DNA from: Microbacterium invictum
Lineage (GTDB): Bacteria > Actinomycetota > Actinomycetes > Actinomycetales > Microbacteriaceae
Direction of reading: 5' to 3'
DNA length: 64,000 nt
Assembly (NCBI RefSeq): GCF_034421375.1
Contig: NZ_CP139779.1
Span: forward strand, 1,178,001-1,242,000
The number at the start of each line of letters is the position of its first letter. Position 1 is the first letter of the stretch. The notes under the pieces are model-generated. The model ran no database searches, had not been told where the DNA came from, and saw nothing but the letters and a program-made list of their open reading frames with translations. The translations under genes were made by a program, and so were the position numbers. This document shows positions 25,498 to 35,879 of the stretch, one piece after another.

Positions 25498-26735
25498 ACC
25501 CGGTCCTCGTCGTCAACAGCGGCTCGTCGTCGTTCAAATACCAGCTGATCGACATGGCGGACGAGACGCTGCTGGCGTCGGGACTCGTCGAACGGATCGG
25601 CGAGGACCGCCCGGGGCGGGCGACGCATACGGTCCACCAGCCGGCGACGACGGGGCCCGCGACCACGATGGTCGATGCGACCTTCTCGCGCGAGCTGCCG
25701 ATCCCCGACCACACCGCCGGATTCGCCGTGATGCTGGAGGCCTTCGCCGACAATGGCCCGTCGCTGGCCGACACCCCTCCCGTCGCCGTCGGCCATCGCG
25801 TCGTCCACGGCGGTGCGCGCTTCTTCGCGCCGACCCTGGTGACCCCGCTCGTCGAGATCACCATCGACGAACTGTCGGTGCTCGCCCCCCTGCACAACCC
25901 GGCGAACCTCGCCGGGATCGTGGCGGCGAAGAAGGCCTTCCCCGACGCGCCCCACGTCGCGGTCTTCGACACCGCGTTCCATCAGACCCTGCCGCCCGCC
26001 GCCTACACCTATGCGATCGACGCCGACCTCGCGGCGGCCCACCGGATCCGGCGCTACGGCTTCCACGGCACCAGCCACAGATTCGTCAGCGAGGCCGCCG
26101 CGGCTTTCCTCGGACGGCCGACGACCGAGCTTCGTCAGATCGTCTTCCACCTCGGCAACGGCGCGTCGGTCACCGCGATCGACGGCGGGCGATCGGTGGA
26201 GACCTCGATGGGCCTCACCCCGCTCGAGGGGCTCGTGATGGGCACCCGCTCCGGTGACGTCGATCCGGCTGTGCTGTTCCAGCTCTCCCGTCGTGCCGGG
26301 CTCTCCATCGACGAGCTCGATGCGCTGCTGAACAAGCGGAGCGGCCTTCAGGGCCTCGCCGGGGTCTCCGACATGCGCGACATCCAGGCCGGCGTGGATC
26401 GCGGAGACGCCGCCGCCACCCTCGCCTTCGACGTCTACGTGCATCGCCTCCGCGCTTACGCGGGGGCCTACCTCGCACAGCTCGGCGGCGTGGACGTCAT
26501 CTCCTTCACCGCAGGCGTGGGCGAAAACGCCCCCCGTGTGCGCGCCGCGACCCTTCAGACCCTCGGGTTCGCCGGCGTCCGGGTCGATCCGGCACGCAAC
26601 GACGCGCGCGAGCGCGGCATCCGAGTGATCTCCCGCGACGATTCCGCGGTCACCGTGCTCGTCGTGCCCACCAACGAAGAACTCGAGATCGCGCGGCAGA
26701 CGCTTACCGTGGCCGGGCGCCCCGAGACCGTGTAA
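25494..26735 (+). CDS. ackA: Acetate kinase
   Basis: 413 residues. ASKHA fold landmarks are the start VLVVNSGSSSFKYQL, HRVVHGG, VFDTAFHQTLP, YGFHGTSHRFV, the phosphate-binding LGNGASVTAIDGGRSVETSMG and GLMG-like VMGTRSGDVDPA, and FTAGVGENAP near the C-terminus. It converts acetyl phosphate and ADP to acetate and ATP, or the reverse. Overlap with pta by 4 bp gives coupled translation. The 120 bp after it hold only a weak CCGGG/CCCGG stem. Confidence 0.97.
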   Translation: MNPVLVVNSGSSSFKYQLIDMADETLLASGLVERIGEDRPGRATHTVHQPATTGPATTMVDATFSRELPIPDHTAGFAVMLEAFADNGPSLADTPPVAVGHRVVHGGARFFAPTLVTPLVEITIDELSVLAPLHNPANLAGIVAAKKAFPDAPHVAVFDTAFHQTLPPAAYTYAIDADLAAAHRIRRYGFHGTSHRFVSEAAAAFLGRPTTELRQIVFHLGNGASVTAIDGGRSVETSMGLTPLEGLVMGTRSGDVDPAVLFQLSRRAGLSIDELDALLNKRSGLQGLAGVSDMRDIQAGVDRGDAAATLAFDVYVHRLRAYAGAYLAQLGGVDVISFTAGVGENAPRVRAATLQTLGFAGVRVDPARNDARERGIRVISRDDSAVTVLVVPTNEELEIARQTLTVAGRPETV

Positions 26736-26855
26736 CACGCGCGAAACCGCGGTGTTCTCCGGGCTCGATCCCGGGCCACTACGCTTTATCCGACCCTCTC
26801 GCTGCTCCGTCCTGCACCCCCCGGCTCGGAGCCTCGCATCGCGTATGGAGAACCC

Positions 26856-27602
26856 TTGACCGGTCCCTCGCTTCCCGACCTCACCACCTACGACGGTGTG
26901 CTGTTCGACCTGGACGGCGTGCTCACGCCCACCGCCGAAGTGCACATGCACGCCTGGCGCACGATGTTCGAAGAGCTCTTCGCGGCGTGGGAGGTCACCC
27001 CGCCCTACAGCGACGCGGACTACTTCGCGCACCTCGACGGCAAGAAGAGGTACGACGGTGTGGCCGGCCTGCTGCGCAGCAGAGACGTCGAGGTGCCCTG
27101 GGGAGACCCGTCCGACGCATCCACCGCCGACACGGTCTGCGGCATCGGCAACCGCAAGAACGACGTGTTCGCGCGCGTGCTCCGCGACGAGGGCATCGCC
27201 CCCTATCCGGGCTCGGTCGCGCTCCTCGACGTCCTCATCGCGGCGGAGGTGCCGATCGCCGTGGTCTCGAGCTCGAAGAACGCCGAGGAGGTGCTCGCCG
27301 TCGCCGGCATCCGCGACCGCTTCTCGGTGGTCATGGACGGCGTGATCGCCGAGCGCGATCACCTCGCCTCCAAGCCGGCGCCCGATGTCTTCGCCGAAGC
27401 GGCGCGGATGCTGGGGGTGGACCCCGCGCGCAGTGCCGCCGTCGAGGACGCGCTGAGCGGAGTGCAGTCGGCGGTCGCCGCCGGCTACGGGCTCGTGGTC
27501 GGGGTCGACCGTGGCGCCGGTGCCGAGACCCTGCGCGACGCGGGCGCCCACGTCGTGGTGAACGACCTCGCCGAGTTCGTGGAGAAGGAGATCCCGGCAT
27601 GA
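26856..27602 (+). CDS. HAD-IA hydrolase, beta-phosphoglucomutase family
   Basis: 248 residues. Motif I is FDLDGVLTPTAEVH, with both Asp residues; motif II is in AVVSSSKN; the motif III lysine is in ASKPAPDVFAEAA; motif IV lies in AVEDALSGVQSA. The cap has the DGKKRYDGV region of the beta-phosphoglucomutase group. The stop overlaps the GH65 gene (ATGA), the standard pair in which a disaccharide phosphorylase releases beta-glucose 1-phosphate and this enzyme turns it into glucose 6-phosphate. A TTG start at 26856 is favoured by GGAG 6 nt upstream. Confidence 0.88.
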   Translation: MTGPSLPDLTTYDGVLFDLDGVLTPTAEVHMHAWRTMFEELFAAWEVTPPYSDADYFAHLDGKKRYDGVAGLLRSRDVEVPWGDPSDASTADTVCGIGNRKNDVFARVLRDEGIAPYPGSVALLDVLIAAEVPIAVVSSSKNAEEVLAVAGIRDRFSVVMDGVIAERDHLASKPAPDVFAEAARMLGVDPARSAAVEDALSGVQSAVAAGYGLVVGVDRGAGAETLRDAGAHVVVNDLAEFVEKEIPA

Positions 27603-30127
27603 TGGACCGCGACCGGTTCCCCGTCGATGAGTGGCGGCTGATCGAGAAGCGGTTCTCGCTGGAGGATCAGGGCGTCACCGAGACGCTCTTCGCCGTCGGC
27701 AACGGCTACGTCGGGCTCCGCGGGAACACCCCTGAGGGGCGTCACGCCCACGAGCACGGCACCTTCATCAACGGGTTCCACGAGACCTTCCCCATCCACC
27801 ACGCCGAGCAGGCCTACGGCTTCGCCGAGGTCGGTCAGATCATCGTCAACGCCCCCGACGCCAAGATCATGCGCGTCTACGTCGACGACGAGCCGCTGTC
27901 CCTGGACGTCGCCGATGTGCGCGAGTACCACCGCGAGCTCGACATGCAGAGCGGCGTGCTGCGTCGTCGCGTGCTCTGGGTGACACCCTCGGGCAAGGAG
28001 GTGCTGATCGAGGACGAGCGGATGGTCTCGTTCGAAGAGAAGCACCTCGTGGTCCTCCGTCTCGAGGTCACGGTGCGAAACGCCGACGCGCCGGTGACGA
28101 TCAACTGCCAGCTCATCAACCGGCAGGACGGCGAAGACGTCTACGGCGGATCGCCCGCGCCGGCCAAGAAGGCGGGGTTCGATCCTCGTCGCAGCGACAA
28201 GATCCACGAGCGGGTGCTCCAGCCCAAGGAGTACTGGCAGGACCGCGACCGCTCGGCGCTGGCGTATCAGGTGAGCGATTCCGGGATGACCCTCGCCGTC
28301 GTCGCGGACCACGTGGTCGAGACCGAGAACCACTACTCGGCGCGGGGCATCGTCGAGCCCGACATCGCCAAGAACGTCTTCCGGGTGCAGGCGCGCGCCG
28401 GCGTTCCGATCCGCGTGACCAAGCTCGTCAGCTACCACACCTCGCGGGGCGTCCCCGCCCGTGAGCTGGTCGATCGGTGCCGCCGCACCATCGACCGGGC
28501 CCTGGCCGAGGGCGTGAGTCATCAGTTCGAGCGGCAGCGGGCCTGGCTCGATGCGTTCTGGGCGCGCAGCGACATCCGGATCGGGGGTCAGCCCGAGATC
28601 CAGCAGGCCACCCGCTGGTGCCTCTTCGAGCTGGCGCAGGCCGCGGCGCGCGCCGACGGGCAGGGCGTGCCGGCCAAGGGCGTGACGGGGTCGGGGTACA
28701 GCGGCCACTACTTCTGGGACACCGAGGTGTACGTCCTGCCGTTCCTGGCGTACACGACCCCGCTCTGGGCGCGCAACGCCCTGCGGATGCGCTACCTCAT
28801 GCTCCCCGCCGCACGGCGGCGCGCGTATCAGCTCAACGAGGCGGGCGCCCTCTTCCCCTGGCGGACGATCAACGGCGAGGAGGCCTCGGCGTACTACGCC
28901 GCGGGCACCGCGCAGTACCACATCAACGCCGACGTCTGCTTCGCGCTGGCCAAGTACGTGCGAGCGACCGGCGACACCGACTTCCTCTACCGCGAGGGCG
29001 TGGACATCGCCGTGGAGACCGCGCGGCTGTGGACCACCCTGGGGTTCTGGCGCACGTCCAACGGCGATGCGATCGAATCGTTCCACATCCATGGTGTCAC
29101 CGGACCCGACGAGTACACCACCGTCGTCAACGACAACCTCTTCACCAACGTCATGGCGCGCTTCAACCTGCGTTTCGCCGCCCGCACCCTGCGGGACATG
29201 GCCGAGAGCGACCCCGACGCCTACCGTGCGACGGCACAGCGCCTCTCGCTGGATCCGACCGAGGCCGAGCACTGGGAGCGCGCGGCCGAGGCGATGCACA
29301 TCCCCTTCAGCACGGCGCTCGGCATCCACCCGCAGGACGAGATCTTCCTCGAGCGCGAGGTGTGGGATCTCGAGGCGACCCCGCCCGACAAGCGCCCGCT
29401 GCTGCTGCACTTCCACCCGCTGGTCATCTATCGCTACCAGGTGCTCAAGCAGGCCGACGTGGTCCTCGCGCTGTTCCTGCAGGGGGAGCACTTCTCCGAC
29501 GAGGACAAGCTCGCCGACTTCGAGTACTACGACCCGCTGACGACGGGCGACTCGACGCTGTCCGCCGTGGTGCAGACGATCCTCGCCGCCGAGGTCGGGT
29601 ACCAGGAGTTGGCGCTGGACTACTTCCGGCAGGCCATCTTCGTCGACCTCGCCGACCTCCACCACAATGCCGCCGACGGAGTCCACGTCGCTTCGGCGGG
29701 CGGGGTGTGGACGGCTCTCATCAGCGGCTTCGGCGGCATGCGCGATCACGCCGGCGAGCTCTCCTTCGACCCGCGTCTGCCGGCCGGGTGGGAGGAGCTG
29801 TCGTTCCCCCTGCGCTGGCGCAGCACCCCTGTCCACGTGGCGATCCGCGCCGCCGAGATGCGCGTGCGGATCGAGGGTGAGGAGCCGCTCATCTTCAGCG
29901 TGCGCGGGACGCCGTACGTCGTCGCCCCCGGCGAAGAGGTCACCGTCGCGCTGGCGGATCAGGGACCGCTCATCCCCGGACGACCGTCGCTCACCCAGTT
30001 CGCCGACGTGCGCCTGGAGGACGGCACGACGCTGTCGGCCTCGGTGCCGACGGTGACCGCGTCCATCCCGATCATCACCTCTCCGATTCCGGCGAGCGGT
30101 GAGCCGGAGCCCGTCGGAGAACGGTGA
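27599..30127 (+). CDS. Glycoside hydrolase family 65 protein (disaccharide phosphorylase type)
   Basis: 842 residues, full length. A beta-sandwich N-terminal domain (about 1-290) precedes an (alpha/alpha)6 barrel holding the catalytic Glu in the conserved GVTGPDEY. The Trp-rich GYSGHYFWDTEVYVLPFLAY segment is the substrate floor, and LLHFHPLVIYR and the His-Asn of LHHNAADGVH belong to the phosphate region. Members phosphorolyse trehalose, maltose, kojibiose or nigerose; which one applies is not evident. The overlap with the beta-phosphoglucomutase-type gene supports a phosphorylase. No transporter is adjacent. ATG at 27602 is an alternative start. Confidence 0.92.
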   Translation: MMDRDRFPVDEWRLIEKRFSLEDQGVTETLFAVGNGYVGLRGNTPEGRHAHEHGTFINGFHETFPIHHAEQAYGFAEVGQIIVNAPDAKIMRVYVDDEPLSLDVADVREYHRELDMQSGVLRRRVLWVTPSGKEVLIEDERMVSFEEKHLVVLRLEVTVRNADAPVTINCQLINRQDGEDVYGGSPAPAKKAGFDPRRSDKIHERVLQPKEYWQDRDRSALAYQVSDSGMTLAVVADHVVETENHYSARGIVEPDIAKNVFRVQARAGVPIRVTKLVSYHTSRGVPARELVDRCRRTIDRALAEGVSHQFERQRAWLDAFWARSDIRIGGQPEIQQATRWCLFELAQAAARADGQGVPAKGVTGSGYSGHYFWDTEVYVLPFLAYTTPLWARNALRMRYLMLPAARRRAYQLNEAGALFPWRTINGEEASAYYAAGTAQYHINADVCFALAKYVRATGDTDFLYREGVDIAVETARLWTTLGFWRTSNGDAIESFHIHGVTGPDEYTTVVNDNLFTNVMARFNLRFAARTLRDMAESDPDAYRATAQRLSLDPTEAEHWERAAEAMHIPFSTALGIHPQDEIFLEREVWDLEATPPDKRPLLLHFHPLVIYRYQVLKQADVVLALFLQGEHFSDEDKLADFEYYDPLTTGDSTLSAVVQTILAAEVGYQELALDYFRQAIFVDLADLHHNAADGVHVASAGGVWTALISGFGGMRDHAGELSFDPRLPAGWEELSFPLRWRSTPVHVAIRAAEMRVRIEGEEPLIFSVRGTPYVVAPGEEVTVALADQGPLIPGRPSLTQFADVRLEDGTTLSASVPTVTASIPIITSPIPASGEPEPVGER

Positions 30128-30182
30128 GCCCGCCGGGTCGCGGGTCGACGTGGCCGGCAGAACGGATGTCGGGGCCACGCCG

Positions 30183-30188
30183 TAGGCT
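30183..30188 (+). promoter_or_regulatory. -10 box TAGGCT, leaderless-type promoter of dnaX
   Basis: TAGGCT is 6 nt before the GTG at 30195. Confidence 0.55.
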
Positions 30189-30194
30189 GTTCGG

Positions 30195-32429
30195 GTGACC
30201 ACCGCCCTGTATCGCCGCTACCGACCCGAGGCGTTCGGCGAGATGATCGGGCAGGCGCAGGTCACCGAGCCCCTGATGACGGCGTTGCGAAGCGATCGGG
30301 TCGGTCACGCCTACCTCTTCTCCGGCCCCCGCGGGTGCGGCAAGACGACCTCGGCACGCATCCTCGCGCGCTGCCTGAACTGCGCCGAGGGCCCCACCGA
30401 CACCCCCTGCGGCACCTGCGAGAGCTGCGTCGAGCTCGGCCGGGGCGGGGGCGGCTCCCTCGACGTGGTCGAGATCGACGCCGCATCCCACAACGGTGTC
30501 GACGACGCCCGAGACCTCCGGGAGCGGGCGGTCTTCGCCCCGGCGCGCGACCGCTTCAAGATCTTCATCCTCGACGAGGCGCACATGGTGACCCCGCAGG
30601 GCTTCAACGCCCTGCTGAAGCTCGTCGAGGAACCGCCGGATCACGTGAAGTTCATCTTCGCCACCACCGAGCCTGAGAAGGTCATCGGCACGATCCGGTC
30701 GCGAACGCACCACTATCCGTTCCGGCTCGTGCCGCCCGCCGCGATGCTCGAGTACGTCCAGACGCTCTGCGAGAGCGAGGGGGTCACCGTCGAGACCGGT
30801 GTGCTGCCGCTCGTCGTGCGCGCCGGGGGAGGCTCACCCCGCGACACACTGTCGCTGCTCGACCAGCTGATCGCCGGGTCCGACGGGCCCGTGGTGCGGT
30901 ACGAGCGGGCCGTGGCGCTGCTCGGCTACACCCACGGCGAGCTGCTGAACGAGGTCGTCGACGCCTTCGCCGCCGCCGATGCCGCCGCGGCCTTCACCGC
31001 CGTCGACCGAGTGGTCCAGACCGGTCAGGACCCCCGCCGTTTCGTCGACGACCTGCTGGAGCGGCTGCGCGACCTCATCATCGTCGGCGCGGCCGGTCAG
31101 GGTGCCGCCGCGGTCCTGCGGGGCACCTCGGAGGAGGAGCTCGCGCTGATGATGCGTCAGGCGGACTCTTTCGGCGTCGAACGCCTCTCACGCACAGCCG
31201 ACATCGTCGTCGGCGCCCTCGACGACATGACCGGCGCGACGTCGCCCCGGCTCCAGCTGGAGCTGATGATCGCGCGCGTTCTGACGCACACGGTGCCCTC
31301 GGCGAGCGGCGTCGGCGCGGCGACGGCGGCGCACGTGCCGACGGTGCCCGCACCCGTCTCCGTACCTCCCGGCCCGTCGAGCGCTCCCAGCGCTCGGAGT
31401 GCTCCGGCTGCCCCGGGCTCAGTGGGCTCCTCGACCGCCGCGATTCCGCCGGCACCTCGGGACGAGACGGCGCCGGAGGCGGCGACGAGCCCCGCACCGA
31501 CACCGGTGCAGCCCGTCGCCACCCCGCCCGCCGGCCCCGTCACCCTCGACCTCATGCGCAACGCCTGGACGGAGGTGCTCGCCAGGCTCGAAGATCTGAG
31601 TCGGTCGTCCTGGCTGGTGGCCACCAGCGCGCGGGTCGCCGATCTGCAAGACGACGTGCTGACACTGTCCTTTCGGAGTCAGGCCGACGTGGCCAAGTTC
31701 AAGCAGCGGACCGGCGGGACCGGCCCCAGCGAAGACCTCCGCACCGCGATCCAGGGCGTCCTGGGGATGCGGGTCAAGTACCTCGCGCGGCACGACGCCG
31801 ATCCCGCCGAGACGTCCGGTGGCGAAGACCCGGACGGCGACCGCGGGGACGAGGGCCCGCCGCCGCCCCCGGATCCGCAGGACGATCCCGGGCCGGCGGA
31901 TCCGCAGGGTCGAGGCGGGGGTGCGCGTTCGGATGCGGCGCCGCGACCTCGTCAGGAGGCGCCGATGCGCGGCGGCTCCGGTCGCCCGGCCGGGTCCCCA
32001 CGCGATGCGATGACTGCGAGTGCCGCGGCGTCGGTGACGGAGTGGGCCGTCGCCCCGGTTCCCGGCGACGACGGGGGCGCACGCGGTGGTGCCGACGCGC
32101 GCGCGACGCAGGCGTTCGCCGTCGACGACGACCCCGAGGACGCCGCGATCGAGGTCGCGCGCGTCCGAGCGGCGACAGCGGCCCGCTCGCGCGAGGGCGA
32201 GGTGCTCCCCGCCTCCGAGATCGCGTCCTCGGCGGAGCCCGACGACGAGGGCGAGATCGCCCCGACGATCGTCGACGCACCGGTTCCTCCGGTCGTCGCG
32301 CCACCGATCGTCACACCCCCGCGACGCTCCGCCGGGATGCAGCGCTATGGCGAAGCGGTCGTCCGCCAGGTTCTCGGCGCCCGGTTCGTCCGTGAAGAGC
32401 CCTACGAGCCGCCGACGAGGTTCAGCTGA
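30195..32429 (+). CDS. dnaX: DNA polymerase III subunit gamma/tau
   Basis: 744 residues. The clamp-loader AAA+ part has Walker A GPRGCGKT (44-51), a four-cysteine zinc module immediately after ([19 protein letters not shown]), Walker B ILDEAHM and the SRT variant of sensor/arginine finger. The collar domain ends near 370. The rest is tau-specific: a Pro/Ala linker, a folded piece around 450-540 and an acidic, low-complexity tail. It loads the sliding clamp and bridges polymerase cores. recR overlaps its stop by one base. Confidence 0.96.
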   Translation: MTTALYRRYRPEAFGEMIGQAQVTEPLMTALRSDRVGHAYLFSGPRGCGKTTSARILARCLNCAEGPTDTPCGTCESCVELGRGGGGSLDVVEIDAASHNGVDDARDLRERAVFAPARDRFKIFILDEAHMVTPQGFNALLKLVEEPPDHVKFIFATTEPEKVIGTIRSRTHHYPFRLVPPAAMLEYVQTLCESEGVTVETGVLPLVVRAGGGSPRDTLSLLDQLIAGSDGPVVRYERAVALLGYTHGELLNEVVDAFAAADAAAAFTAVDRVVQTGQDPRRFVDDLLERLRDLIIVGAAGQGAAAVLRGTSEEELALMMRQADSFGVERLSRTADIVVGALDDMTGATSPRLQLELMIARVLTHTVPSASGVGAATAAHVPTVPAPVSVPPGPSSAPSARSAPAAPGSVGSSTAAIPPAPRDETAPEAATSPAPTPVQPVATPPAGPVTLDLMRNAWTEVLARLEDLSRSSWLVATSARVADLQDDVLTLSFRSQADVAKFKQRTGGTGPSEDLRTAIQGVLGMRVKYLARHDADPAETSGGEDPDGDRGDEGPPPPPDPQDDPGPADPQGRGGGARSDAAPRPRQEAPMRGGSGRPAGSPRDAMTASAAASVTEWAVAPVPGDDGGARGGADARATQAFAVDDDPEDAAIEVARVRAATAARSREGEVLPASEIASSAEPDDEGEIAPTIVDAPVPPVVAPPIVTPPRRSAGMQRYGEAVVRQVLGARFVREEPYEPPTRFS

Positions 32430-33022
32430 TGTACGACGGCATCGTCCAGGACCTCATCGACGAGTTCGGGCGCCTTCCCGGCATCGGGCCGAAGTCGGCG
32501 CAGCGCATCGTCTTCCACATCCTCCAGACGCCGAACTTCGACGTGTCGCGCCTGTCTCAGCTGCTCGGCGACGTGCGTGAAAAGGTGCGCTTCTGCGAGA
32601 TCTGCGGCAATGTGTCCGAGCAGGAGCGCTGCGCGATCTGCCGCGACCCGCGCCGCAACGTCACGCTCATCTGCGTGGTCGAGGACGCCAAGGACGTCGC
32701 AGCGATCGAGCGGACGCGGGAGTTCCGCGGGCTCTACCACGTGCTCGGCGGTGCCATCAGCCCGATCGCGGGGATTGGCCCCGACGATCTGCGGATCACA
32801 TCGCTCATGCAGCGTCTCGCCGACGGCACGGTGCAGGAGGTCATCCTGGCCACCAACCCCAACCTCGAAGGCGAGGCCACGGCGACGTACCTGAGCAGAC
32901 TGCTGCACACCCTTCAGATCACCGTCACCCGCCTGGCCTCGGGACTCCCGGTCGGAGGCGACCTCGAGTACGCCGACGAGGTGACCTTGGGGCGGGCCTT
33001 CGAAGGCCGGCGCTCGATGTGA
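32429..33022 (+). CDS. recR: Recombination protein RecR
   Basis: 197 residues. The helix-hairpin-helix ([20 protein letters not shown]), the zinc finger ([16 protein letters not shown]) and the Toprim core ([17 protein letters not shown]) follow in the standard order, with the C-terminal Walker B-like region ending [17 protein letters not shown]. It acts with RecF and RecO in gap repair. Its ATG shares a base with the dnaX stop and its own stop overlaps the next gene. Confidence 0.97.
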   Translation: MYDGIVQDLIDEFGRLPGIGPKSAQRIVFHILQTPNFDVSRLSQLLGDVREKVRFCEICGNVSEQERCAICRDPRRNVTLICVVEDAKDVAAIERTREFRGLYHVLGGAISPIAGIGPDDLRITSLMQRLADGTVQEVILATNPNLEGEATATYLSRLLHTLQITVTRLASGLPVGGDLEYADEVTLGRAFEGRRSM

Positions 33023-33972
33023 CCGTATCCGTCACCGCCCCTGTGGCCGCGGCGCGCTTCAGTTCGCGCGGGTGGCTGCTCTTCGCCGTCATGGCGGTGC
33101 TCTGGGGCATGCCGTACCTCTTCATCAAAGAGGCCGTCGACACGATCTCGCCCGCAGGGGTCGTCGCCGGTCGGACGCTCGGCGCCGCGCTGCTCCTGCT
33201 GCCCTTCGCGCTGCGCGCGCGGGCGCTGCGTCCCGCCTTCGCGAAGATCGGCTGGGTCCTGGCGTTCGGCGCGATCGAGATGGCGGGGCCGTTCTTCCTG
33301 CTGAGCCACGCCGAACTGACGCTGTCCTCGGGGCTGACCGGACTGCTCGTGGCCACCGTGCCCCTCTTCGCCGCCATCATCGCCGTGATCGGGGGCGACC
33401 GTGCCGCTCTCCGTCCGACGCGCGTGCTGGGCCTGGTGATCGGATTCCTCGGCGTCGGCGTGATCGTCGCGGGGCCCGCTCTCGCCGACGGTGATGTCGT
33501 CGCGAGCCTCCTCGCCGTCGGCGAGGTGCTGCTGGTGGCGGTGCTGTATGCCATCGCTCCCTTCATCGTGGCGCACAAGCTGCGCGACGTGCCGCCGCTC
33601 GGCACGATCACCGTGTCGCTGTTCGCGGTCGGGGTCTGCTACCTCCCGGTGGCGCTCGTCGTCCAGCAGGGACCCCCGAGCCCGCGGAGCCTGTGGTCGC
33701 TCGGACTCCTCGCGGTCCTGTGCACGGCCCTGGCCTTCATCGCGTTCTTCGCCCTCATCCGCGAGGTCGGCCCCGCCCGGGCGCCGCTGTTCACCTACGT
33801 CAATCCCGTCGTGGCGATCCTTCTCGGTGTCATCGTGCTCTCCGAACCGCTGACGGCAGGGCTGCTGCTCGGCTTCCCCCTCGTCATCCTCGGATGCTGG
33901 CTCGCCGCGACCGGCGGCACTCTCCGCCCGCGGCGCGCCGCGCTGGATCCTCCACCGGTCGCGCCCGGCTGA
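33019..33972 (+). CDS. EamA/DMT family transporter
   Basis: 317 residues with ten predicted transmembrane helices arranged as two EamA repeats (about 13-145 and 160-297). The opening [15 protein letters not shown] and the proline-rich end of the second repeat are typical of the drug/metabolite superfamily. The substrate is unknown. The GTG start overlaps the recR stop by 4 bp, so it is the last gene of the dnaX operon, an unusual partner for recR. It converges on 33973-34470 with no gap. Confidence 0.88.
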   Translation: MTVSVTAPVAAARFSSRGWLLFAVMAVLWGMPYLFIKEAVDTISPAGVVAGRTLGAALLLLPFALRARALRPAFAKIGWVLAFGAIEMAGPFFLLSHAELTLSSGLTGLLVATVPLFAAIIAVIGGDRAALRPTRVLGLVIGFLGVGVIVAGPALADGDVVASLLAVGEVLLVAVLYAIAPFIVAHKLRDVPPLGTITVSLFAVGVCYLPVALVVQQGPPSPRSLWSLGLLAVLCTALAFIAFFALIREVGPARAPLFTYVNPVVAILLGVIVLSEPLTAGLLLGFPLVILGCWLAATGGTLRPRRAALDPPPVAPG

Positions 33973-34470
33973 TCACCGGAGGACCTCCACGAGGGCGATC
34001 CACGAGACCAGCAGCGCGGAGGCGATGGTGAGGAGCGCTGCCGCCGCCGCTGCGTACAGCCCCCAGGGGTGCCCGAGGAGCATCGCGATCCCCGCCACGG
34101 CGTACGCGGCGATCGGCACGAAGCCGATGACGGCCTTGATCACCGGCGGTCGGGTGTCATCGCTCGGTGGGGGAGTCCGCAGGATGACCCGTGCGGCATG
34201 CCACGGGAAGACGGCGCCGACGGCGGTGAGCGCGAGGATGATCGCACCGTAGGCGACGACGTCGAGGGCGGGGATCACTCCGATCGCCGCGATCGAGAGG
34301 GCCACGACGAGAGCCACGATGCCCGCCCCCAACCGTGCGGTGACGCTCCTCGCCTGGATGACCTCCCGGATGTTGACGCTCGCGGCGACGATCACGAGGC
34401 CCGCGAGAGCCGCGGTCGCGCCCACGATCGCCACGTTGAAGTCCGACCACGCCGCCAGATCCGCCGTCAT
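33973..34470 (-). CDS. Uncharacterised membrane protein
   Basis: 165 residues with five hydrophobic segments at about 12-31, 47-66, 70-88, 112-130 and 137-158. Loops are short, apart from a Pro/Asp-rich loop near 100. No family recognised. It is a single gene, convergent with the EamA gene and divergent from aspartate kinase, with a leaderless-type promoter. Confidence 0.72.
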   Translation of the reverse strand: MTADLAAWSDFNVAIVGATAALAGLVIVAASVNIREVIQARSVTARLGAGIVALVVALSIAAIGVIPALDVVAYGAIILALTAVGAVFPWHAARVILRTPPPSDDTRPPVIKAVIGFVPIAAYAVAGIAMLLGHPWGLYAAAAAALLTIASALLVSWIALVEVLR

Positions 34471-34477
34471 GGTCGGC

Positions 34478-34483
34478 AGGCTA
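34478..34483 (-). promoter_or_regulatory. -10 box TAGCCT (minus strand), leaderless-type promoter
   Basis: TAGCCT on the minus strand is 7 nt before the ATG at 34470. Confidence 0.5.
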
Positions 34484-34511
34484 CATGGGAGTCGGGGAAT
34501 GCGAAGGTCCG

Positions 34512-34517
34512 TAAGAT
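34512..34517 (+). promoter_or_regulatory. -10 box TAAGAT of the aspartate kinase gene
   Basis: TAAGAT predicts a start near 34524 and a GC-rich leader of about 70 nt containing a GGCGC/GCGCC hairpin at 34556-34569. GGGGG at 34580-34584 serves as ribosome binding site. Confidence 0.5.
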
Positions 34518-34592
34518 GGGGGATCGGCGCGCCGTCCCGTCGCGCGTCATCGCCGGGCGCTCTCGCGCCAGACGTACGCGGGGGTCTTACAC

Positions 34593-35879
34593 GTGGCGTT
34601 GATCGTCCAGAAATACGGTGGCTCGTCCGTCGCCGATGCCGAGAGCATCAAGCGGGTCGCCAAGCGGATCGTCGACACCCGGCGCGCGGGGCACGAGGTC
34701 GTCGTCGCCGTCAGCGCGATGGGCGACACCACCGATGAACTCCTCGAGCTGGCGGGACAGGTCGCCCCGATGCCGGCCCCGCGCGAGCTCGACATGCTGC
34801 TCTCCAGCGGTGAGCGCATCTCGATGGCGTTGCTGGCGATGGCGATCCACTCGATGGGCTTCGAAGCGCGATCGTTCACGGGCAGCCAGGCGGGCATGAT
34901 CACGGATGCCACCCATGGCGCCGCGCGCATCGTCGACGTCACCCCGGTGCGCCTGCGAGAGGCCCTCGACGACGGGGCCATCGTCATCGTCGCGGGGTTC
35001 CAGGGCTTCAACCGCGACACCCGAGACATCACGACGCTCGGACGCGGCGGATCCGACACCACCGCCGTGGCGCTGGCCGCAGCGCTCCGCGCGGATGTGT
35101 GCGAGATCTACAGCGACGTGGACGGGATCTTCACCGCGGACCCGCGGGTCGTGCCGAGGGCGCAGAAGCTCTCCAGCATCTCCAGTGAGGAGATGCTGGA
35201 GCTCGCCGCGAACGGCGCGAAGGTCCTGTACATCCGCGCGGTCGAGTACGCCCGGCGGCACGGGGTGCTGATCCACGCGCGCTCGACGTTCAGCCCGGAC
35301 GTCGGCACCTGGGTGGTGGGCCCGGGCCAGAGCCTTCCCGAGGGGGAAAAGGGAGAGAACATGGAAGAGCCGATCGTCGCCGGAGTCGCGACCGACCTCA
35401 GCCAGGCCAAGATCACCGTCATCGGTGTTCCCGATGTGCCGGGCAAGGCCGCGGACATCTTCAAGATCGTGGCGAAATCCGGCGCGAACGTCGACATGAT
35501 CGTCCAGAACGCCTCCGCGGCGGCGACCGGTCTGGCTGACATCTCCTTCACGCTGCCCAAGTCCGACGCGACCGCCGCCCTCAAAGCGCTCGCCGGCGAG
35601 CAGAGCGAGGTGGGGTTCCAGAGCCTCGTCCACGACGACCAGATCGGCAAGCTCTCGATCGTCGGGGCGGGGATGCGCACGCACTCCGGCGTCGCCGCGA
35701 CGCTGTTCGAGGCCCTGAGTGTCGCGCGGATCAACATCGAGATGATCTCGACGTCCGAGATCCGCACCTCCGTCGTCGTCCGCGGCGACAATCTCGGCGA
35801 GGCGGCGCGCGTCGTCCACAGCGCCTACGGCCTCGACGGCGAGACGGAGGCCGTCGTCTACGCGGGCACCGGGCGCTGA
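34593..35879 (+). CDS. lysC: Aspartate kinase (alpha subunit)
   Basis: 428 residues. The kinase domain opens with [19 protein letters not shown] and has [12 protein letters not shown] and [16 protein letters not shown]. Two C-terminal ACT domains (about 265-345 and 350-425) carry the regulatory sites for lysine and threonine in this type. It makes aspartyl phosphate for lysine, threonine, methionine and diaminopimelate. Inside the gene a second ribosome binding site and ATG at 35361 should produce the separate beta subunit. Unlike in many actinobacteria, asd is not immediately downstream. Confidence 0.96.
   Translation: MALIVQKYGGSSVADAESIKRVAKRIVDTRRAGHEVVVAVSAMGDTTDELLELAGQVAPMPAPRELDMLLSSGERISMALLAMAIHSMGFEARSFTGSQAGMITDATHGAARIVDVTPVRLREALDDGAIVIVAGFQGFNRDTRDITTLGRGGSDTTAVALAAALRADVCEIYSDVDGIFTADPRVVPRAQKLSSISSEEMLELAANGAKVLYIRAVEYARRHGVLIHARSTFSPDVGTWVVGPGQSLPEGEKGENMEEPIVAGVATDLSQAKITVIGVPDVPGKAADIFKIVAKSGANVDMIVQNASAAATGLADISFTLPKSDATAALKALAGEQSEVGFQSLVHDDQIGKLSIVGAGMRTHSGVAATLFEALSVARINIEMISTSEIRTSVVVRGDNLGEAARVVHSAYGLDGETEAVVYAGTGR
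35351..35879 (+). promoter_or_regulatory. Internal ribosome binding site and start of the aspartate kinase beta subunit
   Basis: GGGAGA at 35351-35356 lies 4 nt before an in-frame ATG at 35361, inside an A-rich island unlike the surrounding sequence. The product (172 residues, starting [10 protein letters not shown]) equals the ACT-only beta subunit known from the overlapping alpha2beta2 aspartate kinases of Corynebacterium and Bacillus. Confidence 0.8.

Noticed and set aside
26987..30127. Very long open frame covering the HAD gene in another frame ahead of GH65
   Set aside because: The region before 27599 is the out-of-frame shadow of the beta-phosphoglucomutase gene; only the part from 27599 is GH65.
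30195..32429. Programmed frameshift producing a gamma subunit from dnaX
   Set aside because: I see no A-rich slippery sequence and no nearby stop in the shifted frame with a stimulating hairpin.
34518..34592. Lysine riboswitch or attenuator before lysC
   Set aside because: The leader is only about 70 nt, too short for a lysine riboswitch, and no leader peptide rich in Lys or Thr is visible.
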